Shown here in pieces: positions 1 through 5,499 of a stretch of DNA of 7,404 nucleotides. A program made the position numbers and the translations under genes. Position 1 is the stretch's first letter. The number at the start of each line of letters is the position of its first letter. This DNA is from Clostridia bacterium (GTDB lineage Bacteria; Bacillota; Clostridia; Oscillospirales; Acutalibacteraceae): contig JAKSQR010000072.1 in NCBI GenBank assembly GCA_024404065.1, positions 1-7,404 on the forward strand, given 5' to 3'. Under the pieces are notes generated by a model. It saw only the letters and a list, made by a program, of their open reading frames with translations. It was not told the DNA's origin and ran no database searches.

Positions 1-5
1 TTTAT

Positions 6-668
6 ATGAATATTTTTGATATTTTAGGTCCCGTTATGGTTGGACCTTCAAGCTCACATACAGCGGGCGCTGTAAAAATAGGCTATATATCTCAAAAACT
101 TATGGGTGAGCCGATAGTTAAAGCTAATATAGCACTTTATGGCTCATTTCTTTTAACTGGAAAAGGTCATGGTACAACAAAAGCAATAGTGGCTGGTCTT
201 CTTGGCATGAAGCCAGATGACGAGAATATTCCATATTCCTTTGAGATAGCTGAACAACAAAATCTTGATTTTGTTATTTCTGAAGCGAATCTGAAGGATG
301 CGCATCCAAATTCTGTATTGCTCCAATTAGTTGGAAAAAGTGGCAAGAAATTAGACATAATAGGGGAATCTCTTGGCGGTTCAATAATAAATATAGCAAA
401 AATTGATGGACTGAGTGCAAATATATCCGGAGATTATCCAACCCTTATCTGTTCAAATACAGATGTGCCTGGTATGGTTGCAAAGGTTTCAACAATTTTA
501 GCAATCAATAATGTAAATATTGCAAATTTACAGCTTTATCGTTCATCACGTGGCAAAAATTCAGTTTTCATTGCGGAGTGCGACCAGGAGATTAATAAGG
601 AATGTTTGAAGGAAATAGGAAATCTTAACGGTATAGTAAAGGTATCATATCTGAGCTTGGAGGATTAA
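6..668 (+). CDS. sdaAB: L-serine dehydratase, iron-sulfur-dependent, beta subunit
   Basis: This is the beta subunit of the oxygen-sensitive [4Fe-4S] enzyme that converts L-serine to pyruvate and ammonia in the cytoplasm. The N-terminal domain carries the family signature GPSSSHTAG (residues 13-21), a TGKGHGT loop (51-57), AHPNS (99-103) and GESLGG (120-125). Residues about 146-220 form an ACT domain (TDVPGMVAKV, then a short beta-alpha-beta pattern), which in this family is a regulatory or dimerisation module. The length of 220 residues is normal for the separate beta subunit of Gram-positive bacteria; in E. coli the two parts are fused. The ATG at base 6 gives the expected N-terminus (MNIFDILGPV), but its ribosome binding site and promoter lie outside the window. 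The gene is followed after one base by the alpha subunit. Isoleucine codons are ATA-rich (14 ATA, 9 ATT, 2 ATC by hand count). Confidence 0.95.
   Translation: MNIFDILGPVMVGPSSSHTAGAVKIGYISQKLMGEPIVKANIALYGSFLLTGKGHGTTKAIVAGLLGMKPDDENIPYSFEIAEQQNLDFVISEANLKDAHPNSVLLQLVGKSGKKLDIIGESLGGSIINIAKIDGLSANISGDYPTLICSNTDVPGMVAKVSTILAINNVNIANLQLYRSSRGKNSVFIAECDQEINKECLKEIGNLNGIVKVSYLSLED
659..664 (+). promoter_or_regulatory. Ribosome binding site of sdaAA inside the end of sdaAB
   Basis: GGAGGA lies within the last codons of sdaAB, five bases before the sdaAA ATG at 670. The sdaAB stop codon (666-668) sits between the two. This placement suggests translational coupling, so the two subunits would be made in similar amounts. 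It also fixes the sdaAA start. Confidence 0.85.
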
Positions 669-669
669 A

Positions 670-1533
670 ATGGCATATCATTCATTAAGTGGATTAATAA
701 ATAAGTGTAAAAAGAACAATTTAGAAATATGGCAGGTTGTTATAAAAGAGCAGTCAAGAGAAACACTTGAGGACGAGAACGTTATTTTTAATAGAATGAA
801 AGATATGTTTTTAGTTATGAAAGAAACTCTTGAAAGTTATGATAAATCCTCAAAATCACATAGTAATATGGCTGGTGGAGATGGAGAGAAAATACACGAG
901 TATAATCAGAATGCCAATAATTTGTTAGGCTCCTTTCTGTCAGAGGTTATAGAGAATGCAGTAAAAATTGCTGAGAGTAACGCCTGTATGAAGCGAATTG
1001 TAGCTGCACCAACTGCGGGAAGCTGTGGAGTTATTCCTGCAGTGCTCATCTCATATCAGAATAAGTTTAATATATCCGATGATGAAATAACAAAGGCTTT
1101 GCTTGTAAGCGCAGGAATAGGAAGTATAATTGCTGAAAACGCCTCTATTTCAGGTGCTAAAGGTGGTTGTCAGGCAGAAATAGGCTCTGCGTCAGCCATG
1201 GCAGCAGGTGCAGTTGCTTACCTGGAAAGTAAGGATAATCAAAAAATATCAAATGCTGTTGCTTTTGCTATTAAAAATATGATGGGGCTTGTATGTGACC
1301 CTGTTGCAGGCTTGGTAGAGGTGCCATGTATTAAGAGAAATGCAGCAGGTGCCGTTAATGCTGTTACAAGTGCATATATGGCATTATGCGGAATAAATAG
1401 TGTTATTCCTGCAGATGAGGTTATTGGTGCAATGGATGAGGTAGGTAAAAATTTACCTTCTTGCTATAAGGAAACTTCACTTGGTGGATTAGCTGTTACT
1501 CCAACTGCAAAGAAAATTGCTAAAAGCTTATAA
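670..1533 (+). CDS. sdaAA: L-serine dehydratase, iron-sulfur-dependent, alpha subunit
   Basis: This is the catalytic subunit of L-serine dehydratase and carries the [4Fe-4S] cluster that activates the serine hydroxyl. PTAGSCGVIPA (residues 114-124), GGCQAEIGSASAMAAG (165-180) and CDPVAGLVEVPC (209-220) are hallmark motifs. C167, C209 and C220 are the likely cluster ligands. Their spacing of 42 and 11 residues matches, from memory, the three ligands of the Legionella pneumophila enzyme. The C-terminal cysteine that occupies the cluster of the fused type 2 enzymes is absent: the protein ends TPTAKKIAKSL, as I expect for two-subunit enzymes. At 287 residues the length is normal. The start follows GGAGGA and lies one base after the sdaAB stop. 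A hairpin terminator begins 23 bases after the stop, so the transcription unit ends here. Confidence 0.95.
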   Translation: MAYHSLSGLINKCKKNNLEIWQVVIKEQSRETLEDENVIFNRMKDMFLVMKETLESYDKSSKSHSNMAGGDGEKIHEYNQNANNLLGSFLSEVIENAVKIAESNACMKRIVAAPTAGSCGVIPAVLISYQNKFNISDDEITKALLVSAGIGSIIAENASISGAKGGCQAEIGSASAMAAGAVAYLESKDNQKISNAVAFAIKNMMGLVCDPVAGLVEVPCIKRNAAGAVNAVTSAYMALCGINSVIPADEVIGAMDEVGKNLPSCYKETSLGGLAVTPTAKKIAKSL

Positions 1534-1556
1534 GTAATAAAACCTGTATATTCTGA

Positions 1557-1590
1557 AAAACAGCTCTGAATTTCAGGGCTGTTTTCTGTT
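1557..1590 (+). terminator. Rho-independent terminator of the sda operon
   Basis: Bases 1557-1569 pair with 1573-1585 in a 13-bp stem with one G-T pair and a three-base loop. The stem's 3' side ends in TTTT and is followed by CTGTT, giving a short, imperfect U tract. It lies 23 bases after the sdaAA stop codon. The stem foot AAAACAGC recurs in the other two terminators of the window. Confidence 0.8.
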
Positions 1591-1593
1591 ATA

Positions 1594-1628
1594 AAAGAAA
1601 AACAGCCTATTGTTTCCAATAAGCTGTT
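1594..1628 (-). terminator. Rho-independent terminator of the tRNA-Leu gene
   Basis: Read on the minus strand, GCTGTT-family arms (1623-1628 with 1601-1606) and an inner five-base stem (1617-1621 with 1608-1612) form a hairpin with one internal mismatch and a four-base loop. It is followed by a T-rich tract (TTTTTCTTTTAT). It begins only five bases past the CCA end of the tRNA. The plus-strand flank GTTTTT also gives it a weak forward U tract, so it may back up the sda terminator. Confidence 0.8.
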
Positions 1629-1633
1629 GTTTT

Positions 1634-1720
1634 TGGTGCGGATAACAGGACTTGAACCTGCACGATTTTGAAGTCACTAGAACCTGAATCTAGCGCGTCT
1701 GCCAATTCCGCCATATCCGC
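1634..1720 (-). tRNA. tRNA-Leu (anticodon CAG)
   Basis: This is a complete 87-base class II tRNA with encoded CCA. The acceptor arms GCGGATA (1720-1714) and TATCCGC (1644-1638) pair over seven bases, followed by discriminator A and CCA (1637-1634). The D arm reads GCGGAATTGGCAGACGC. The anticodon stem CTAGA/TCTAG encloses the loop TTCAGGT, with anticodon CAG at 1686-1684, which reads the leucine codon CUG. A long variable arm separates this from the T arm, whose loop is TTCAAGT, as expected for leucine tRNAs. It has its own promoter and terminator and is transcribed opposite to its neighbours. The gene appears intact. Confidence 0.97.
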
Positions 1721-1737
1721 ATTTATATTGCTTTGAT

Positions 1738-1766
1738 AGTATAATACAATAATTCTTACTTGTCAA
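1738..1766 (-). promoter_or_regulatory. Sigma-A type promoter of tRNA-Leu
   Basis: On the minus strand a perfect -35 TTGACA (1766-1761) is separated by 17 bases from a -10 TATACT (1743-1738, one mismatch to consensus). The predicted start is near 1731, about ten bases before the mature tRNA 5' end at 1720. The near-consensus boxes fit a strong stable-RNA promoter. Confidence 0.85.
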
Positions 1767-1788
1767 TAATATAAATTTTATATATAAT
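1760..1788 (+). promoter_or_regulatory. Sigma-A type promoter of the fucosidase gene
   Basis: A -35 TTGTCA (1760-1765, one mismatch) and a perfect -10 TATAAT (1783-1788) lie 17 bases apart. Transcription would start near 1795, leaving a leader of about 24 bases before the start codon at 1819. The -35 box overlaps five of six bases with the -35 box of the divergent tRNA promoter, so the two polymerases probably cannot bind together. No operator repeat stands out. Confidence 0.75.
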
Positions 1789-1805
1789 AGATGTATAAAT
1801 CAATT

Positions 1806-1814
1806 GGGGGAAAG
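1806..1814 (+). promoter_or_regulatory. Ribosome binding site that decides the fucosidase start
   Basis: GGGGGAAAG ends four bases before the ATG at 1819; its core GGGGG lies eight bases before the ATG. An in-frame TTG at 1804 overlaps this element and has no site of its own upstream, so 1819 is the preferred start. Confidence 0.75.
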
Positions 1815-1818
1815 AAAT

Positions 1819-3108
1819 ATGTATGAAAATAACTGGGAATCATTAAATAAAAGACCTGTACCACAGTGGTTTGCAGATGCTAAATTTGGCATTTTTATTC
1901 ATTGGGGCTTATACTCAGTGCCTGCCTTTACTAAAAAAGGCGACTATGCCGAGTGGTATATGAAGCAGCTTGAAAATAGCGAGCATCCATCCTACGCATT
2001 TCATAATAAAACTTATGGTGAAAGCTTTAAGTATGAGGATTTTGTAAGCGGTTTTAAAGCTGAACTTTTTGATGCTGATAAATGGGCAGATTTATTCAAA
2101 AAGAGTGGTGCAAAATATATTAACCTTGTTTCAAAGCATCATGATGGCTTCTGCCTTTACCCAACACAGTATGCATGGAATTGGAACAGCTACGATGTAG
2201 GTCCTCATAAAGATTTTTGTATGGAGCTTAAAAATGCACTTGAGGGCACAGGCGTCCGCTTTGGTGTGTATCACTCAGTTTATGAGTGGTTTAATCCTAT
2301 TTATCTTAAAAATCCTGAGCAGTATGCCTTAGAGCATCTTATACCTATGCTTAAAGAGCTTATTATTAAATATGAGCCTGCTACTTTATTTACTGATGGT
2401 GAATGGGACCATGAAAGCTCAGTATGGCACTCAACTGAATTTTTACAGTGGCTTTATAATGAAAGTCCTGTCAAGGATTATATTGTGCCTAATGACAGAT
2501 GGGGCAAAGAAACCCGTGGCAGATTAGGTGGCAACTTTACTACTGAATACGGCTTTATTGAGGCAGATAAGCGTATTGAAGATGTAGAGCTTGACAGACC
2601 CTTTGAGGAATGCCGTGGTATAGGCAGATCCTTTGGCCTTAACCGTATTGAAGGTACAGAGGATTATCTTACTCCAAAAGAGCTTCTTGAAACTCTTTGC
2701 TCACTTGTATCAAAGGGCGGCAATTTTCTGCTTAATGTTGGCCCTGCAGCAGATGGCACAATTCCTGTAATTATGGAGGAGCGCCTTCTTCAGATGGGTA
2801 AGTGGCTTGAGGTAAATGGTGAGGCAATCTATGCTTCAAAGGTTTATACCAAAAAGAATACTGACGCTTCAGGCGTTTATTACACTAAAAAGGATAATGC
2901 TGTTTACGCAATATCAAATAAATATCCTTTTGAAAGCATTGTACTTGAAGAAATAGATTATAACCCTGAGGCAAAGGCTTCACTTCTTGGCAGCAATGCA
3001 GATATAAAAACTGCAGAGTGCAATGGCAAGCTTATGCTTATTATACCTCCTATAAACCCTGATACTCTTGATAGTGAGTATCTTTACACATTCAAAATTA
3101 CTTGTTAA
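1819..3108 (+). CDS. Alpha-L-fucosidase, glycoside hydrolase family 29 (FUCA1-like)
   Basis: The protein is predicted to release alpha-linked L-fucose from glycans by a retaining mechanism. The 429 residues show the family core in order: FGIFIHWGLYSVPAF (23-37), a KHHDGFCLY block (106-114), WNWNSYDVGP (120-129), YHSVYEWFNPIY (151-162), FTDGEWD (191-197), NDRWG (225-229) and GGNFLLNVGPAADGTI (300-315). D193 in FTDGEW is the likely nucleophile by alignment to the family. E243 in FTTEYG is a candidate acid/base, less certain because this position varies within GH29. Residues from about 340 form a small beta-rich C-terminal domain. No signal peptide or membrane segment is visible, so it should act in the cytoplasm on imported oligosaccharides. 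It begins a unit with the downstream acetyltransferase, whose ribosome binding site overlaps its stop codon. Isoleucine codons favour ATT (15 of 23), unlike sdaAB. Confidence 0.93.
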   Translation: MYENNWESLNKRPVPQWFADAKFGIFIHWGLYSVPAFTKKGDYAEWYMKQLENSEHPSYAFHNKTYGESFKYEDFVSGFKAELFDADKWADLFKKSGAKYINLVSKHHDGFCLYPTQYAWNWNSYDVGPHKDFCMELKNALEGTGVRFGVYHSVYEWFNPIYLKNPEQYALEHLIPMLKELIIKYEPATLFTDGEWDHESSVWHSTEFLQWLYNESPVKDYIVPNDRWGKETRGRLGGNFTTEYGFIEADKRIEDVELDRPFEECRGIGRSFGLNRIEGTEDYLTPKELLETLCSLVSKGGNFLLNVGPAADGTIPVIMEERLLQMGKWLEVNGEAIYASKVYTKKNTDASGVYYTKKDNAVYAISNKYPFESIVLEEIDYNPEAKASLLGSNADIKTAECNGKLMLIIPPINPDTLDSEYLYTFKITC

Positions 3109-3112
3109 GGTG
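3107..3112 (+). promoter_or_regulatory. Ribosome binding site of the acetyltransferase gene, overlapping the fucosidase stop
   Basis: AAGGTG overlaps the TAA stop at 3106-3108 and lies four bases before the ATG at 3117 (six bases if the core is counted as AAGG). The overlap suggests that ribosomes ending the fucosidase gene help start this one. Confidence 0.65.
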
Positions 3113-3116
3113 AATT

Positions 3117-3713
3117 ATGAGAATTATTAAACCAGGTGAAAAGCTCAGCGAAAAAGAGCTGAGATATTTTGCAAATATGGCAGGCAAGGCTTATGTAAAT
3201 GACCCTGTGCATAGCTATGCTACAAAAAATATTAAACGCAGAGAAAAGGTTGTTTCTCATTTTATGATGCAAAGGCTGAAAGCATCAAATGGTACAGATT
3301 ACTTTTATATTGATGATGAAAACAGAGGTATCTGCGTCTGGCGAAGAGCCCATAATGATTATAAAGCAACTGATTTCTTCAAGCTGCCCGATTGGTTTTA
3401 TCTTTACTGGTATTGGCCAAATTCACTTAAAACCTTTATGGCATACAGCCCACTTGATGTAAAGGTGTTTGATGAAAATTGCTGGATTATATCACCTGTA
3501 TTTGTATCTCCTGATTGTCAGGGAAAGGGCATTGCTACTGCACTTATCAAAAAAGGCATGGAGGATTTATCTCAGATGGGCTATACCTTCGGTCTTGAGG
3601 CTCAGAGTGACAGTAATGTAGCCTACTATAAAAAGTTAGGCTTTGAGATTACAGGTGAAGCTTACTATAAAAGAGGGGATATACACCATTATTATATGGT
3701 GTTAAAGCCTTGA
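3117..3713 (+). CDS. GNAT-family N-acetyltransferase, substrate unknown
   Basis: This is a predicted cytoplasmic acetyltransferase that would use acetyl-CoA. The C-terminal half has the GNAT core: a beta strand (WIISPVFV, residues 123-130), the acetyl-CoA loop QGKGIA (135-140) with the following helix, then N167 and YYKKLGFE (170-177), the usual end of the fold. The N-terminal half (1-120) is aromatic-rich (WFYLYWYW at 93-100) and does not match a substrate-specific family I can name. The domain layout recalls puromycin acetyltransferase-like GNATs, with the core late in the protein, but that does not show what it acetylates. At 198 residues it is complete. The ATG at 3117 is supported by AAGGTG. 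It is eight bases downstream of the fucosidase gene, so the two are probably co-transcribed. The substrate could be a sugar, amine or peptide. Confidence 0.85.
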   Translation: MRIIKPGEKLSEKELRYFANMAGKAYVNDPVHSYATKNIKRREKVVSHFMMQRLKASNGTDYFYIDDENRGICVWRRAHNDYKATDFFKLPDWFYLYWYWPNSLKTFMAYSPLDVKVFDENCWIISPVFVSPDCQGKGIATALIKKGMEDLSQMGYTFGLEAQSDSNVAYYKKLGFEITGEAYYKRGDIHHYYMVLKP

Positions 3714-3755
3714 TTTATTTAATGATAATATGTTAAACTGAAAGCATAAATTACT

Positions 3756-3761
3756 GGAGGT
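3756..3761 (+). promoter_or_regulatory. Ribosome binding site of the HerA-like ATPase gene
   Basis: GGAGGT, with its GGAGG core eight bases before the ATG at 3769, is close to ideal and fixes this start. The 55-base gap upstream (3714-3768) is AT-rich and holds no convincing promoter or terminator, so read-through from the fucosidase unit is plausible. Confidence 0.8.
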
Positions 3762-3768
3762 AATATAA

Positions 3769-5454
3769 ATGTATTCTGAAGGCAAAATCTGGATGGCTAA
3801 ATCCGATATAAACTGCTATATGCTGCCTAAAATGGCTAACAGGCACGGTCTTATTGCAGGTGCTACCGGCACAGGTAAAACCATAACTATGAAGGTAATG
3901 GCAGAGTCATTTTCTGATATGGGTGTGCCCGTATTTTTCAGCGATGTTAAGGGTGACCTTTCAGGTATGTGCACTCCTGGTGCTGATAGTGAAAGCATGC
4001 AGCAGAGAATTGCTTCCTTTGGTATTGAAAATTTTCAGTATAAATCATATCCTACAAGGTTCTGGGATGTATTTGGTGATAAGGGTATTCCCGTAAGATG
4101 TACTATATCAGATATGGGTCCTCAGCTCCTTTCAAACCTTCTTGGTCTTACTGATGTACAGCAGGGTGTGCTTAATATTGTATTTAAGGTAGCTGATGAG
4201 CAGGGCCTTGAGTTATATGATATTAAAGATTTAAGAGCTATGCTTCAGTATGTTGCTGATAACAGACAAGAGTATACTATAATGTATGGTAATGTTTCCA
4301 CCGCAAGCATTGGTGCAATTCAGCGTGCACTTCTTACTTATGAAGAAGAAGGCGGTCTTGCCTTTTTTGGTGAGCCTGACCTTGATATCAGAGACTGGAT
4401 GCGTACAGATATTGACGGCAGAGGCTTTATCAATATACTTGCAAGTAATAGACTTGTACAGAGCCCCACAGTTTACTCATCATTCTTACTCTGGATGCTT
4501 TCAGAGCTTTTTGAAAAGCTTCCTGAGGTAGGTGACCTTGAAAAGCCCAGAATGGTATTTTTCTTTGATGAGGCTCATCTTCTTTTTGCAGATGCTCCCA
4601 AAACTCTTGTAAATAAAATTGTACAGGTTGTTAAGCTTATCCGCTCAAAGGGTGTAGGTGTATATTTTGTTACACAGTCACCTTCAGATATTCCTGATGA
4701 AGTGCTTGCTCAGCTTTCAAACAGAATTCAGCATTCTCTTCGTGCTTATACTCCATCAGAGCTTAAAGCGGTAAAGGTAGCTGCCGATTCCTTCAGAGCT
4801 AACCCCGCATTCAGCGCTTATGACGAAATTATGACTCTTGGCACAGGCGAAGCACTTGTAAGCTTCCTTGATGAGAAAGGCATTCCTTCAATAGTTGAAA
4901 AGGCACGCATTCTTCCACCACAGAGCCTTATGGGTCCTGCTGATGAAAGCAAAGTTAAATCTCTTATCCTTTCAGATGAGTTTGAGCTTAAATACAGAGA
5001 AACTGTTGACAGCATTTCAGCTTACGAAAAGATAATGGATGCCAATAAGCAGCTTGAGGCTGAAAAGCAGGCAGAGGCAGAGGCTCAGGAAAGAGCAAAG
5101 CAGGAAGCAGCCGAAGCAAAAGAGAGAGAAAAAGAAGAAGCAAGGCTTGCTAAAGAAGAAGCAAAGAGACTTAAAGAGGAAGAGAAAGCAGCGGCAGCTG
5201 AGAGCAAATATAAAACAAATTATAAGAAGGGTGGCTCACAGAGCACTACTCAGAAATTTGCTCAGCAGGCAGCTAAAAATGCAGCATCCTCAGTTGCAAG
5301 GTCACTCAGCACAAATGCTGTAAATACAGTATTAGGCGGTAAAACCTCCTCACCTCAGCAGATTGCAAAAAGAGCCGCAACCAATGCACTTTCATCTGTA
5401 ATGAGAAGTGGTGCAAACTCAATTGTAAGAGGCTTATTTGGTAATAAAAAATAA
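3769..5454 (+). CDS. HerA-like ATPase of the YjgR/DUF853 family
   Basis: This is a P-loop ATPase related to the HerA/FtsK DNA pumps. The biochemical role of the YjgR branch is not well settled. The sequence follows the family closely: NRHGLIAGATGTGKT with Walker A GATGTGKT (31-38), SDVKGDLSG (58-66), FWDVFG (98-103), YGNVSTASIGAIQR (173-186), then LLWMLSELFEKLPEVGDL (240-257). Walker B is RMVFFFDEAH, with D267 and E268. The sensor-like segment IRSKGVGVYFVTQSPSDIPD (291-310) and NRIQHSLRAYTP (318-329) follow. The ATPase core ends near 420. Residues about 420-480 are a highly charged Glu/Lys/Ala helix, probably a coiled coil. Residues 490-561 hold two similar alanine/serine-rich segments, ending in the RGLFGNKK tail. 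At 561 residues it is longer than E. coli YjgR (about 500), mainly through this tail. No nurA neighbour is present, which fits the YjgR branch. It has no signal peptide. Confidence 0.92.
   Translation: MYSEGKIWMAKSDINCYMLPKMANRHGLIAGATGTGKTITMKVMAESFSDMGVPVFFSDVKGDLSGMCTPGADSESMQQRIASFGIENFQYKSYPTRFWDVFGDKGIPVRCTISDMGPQLLSNLLGLTDVQQGVLNIVFKVADEQGLELYDIKDLRAMLQYVADNRQEYTIMYGNVSTASIGAIQRALLTYEEEGGLAFFGEPDLDIRDWMRTDIDGRGFINILASNRLVQSPTVYSSFLLWMLSELFEKLPEVGDLEKPRMVFFFDEAHLLFADAPKTLVNKIVQVVKLIRSKGVGVYFVTQSPSDIPDEVLAQLSNRIQHSLRAYTPSELKAVKVAADSFRANPAFSAYDEIMTLGTGEALVSFLDEKGIPSIVEKARILPPQSLMGPADESKVKSLILSDEFELKYRETVDSISAYEKIMDANKQLEAEKQAEAEAQERAKQEAAEAKEREKEEARLAKEEAKRLKEEEKAAAAESKYKTNYKKGGSQSTTQKFAQQAAKNAASSVARSLSTNAVNTVLGGKTSSPQQIAKRAATNALSSVMRSGANSIVRGLFGNKK
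5251..5445 (+). repeat. Tandem protein-level repeat at the C-terminus of the HerA-like ATPase
   Basis: Residues 495-512 (QKFAQQAAKNAASSVARS) and 530-547 (QQIAKRAATNALSSVMRS) are identical at 11 of 18 positions and lie 35 residues apart. The corresponding DNA (5251-5304 and 5356-5409) has diverged, so the duplication is old or selected at protein level. Both copies could form amphipathic helices. The second merges with SIVRGLFG, which resembles the conserved end of YjgR proteins. Confidence 0.6.
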
Positions 5455-5466
5455 TTGCAAAATAAA

Positions 5467-5499
5467 ACAGCTCCGCTTAAAACGGAGCTGTAATTTTTT
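5467..5499. terminator. Bidirectional rho-independent terminator between convergent genes
   Basis: ACAGCTCCG (5467-5475) pairs perfectly with CGGAGCTGT (5483-5491) around a seven-base loop. The plus-strand reading has T6 at 5494-5499, ending the ATPase transcript. The minus-strand reading has TTTATTTTG after the stem, ending the SEDS transcript. The plus-strand U tract overlaps the SEDS stop codon (5500-5498), so the two convergent genes are tightly packed. Confidence 0.92.

Noticed and set aside
167..358. Minus-strand 63-codon frame opposite sdaAB
   Set aside because: It is antisense to a clearly conserved gene, with no supporting ribosome binding site or domain.
1634..1720. tRNA-Leu as a used attachment site for a mobile element
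   Set aside because: The tRNA is intact, but no integrase and no second copy of its 3' end is visible in this window.
1804..1818. TTG at 1804 as the fucosidase start, adding five residues
   Set aside because: The TTG overlaps the ribosome binding site GGGGGAAAG, which is properly placed for the ATG at 1819; no site precedes the TTG.
3710..3738. Possible promoter before the ATPase gene (TTGATT at 3710 with TTAAAC at 3733)
   Set aside because: The spacing is right, but the -10 matches only half the consensus and the stretch is AT-rich, so chance matches are expected.
5039..5323. Plus-strand Arg/Lys/Gln-rich 94-codon frame
   Set aside because: It is a shifted reading of the Glu/Lys/Ala coiled-coil region of the ATPase; its composition comes from GCA/GAA/AAG codons read out of frame, and it has no ribosome binding site.
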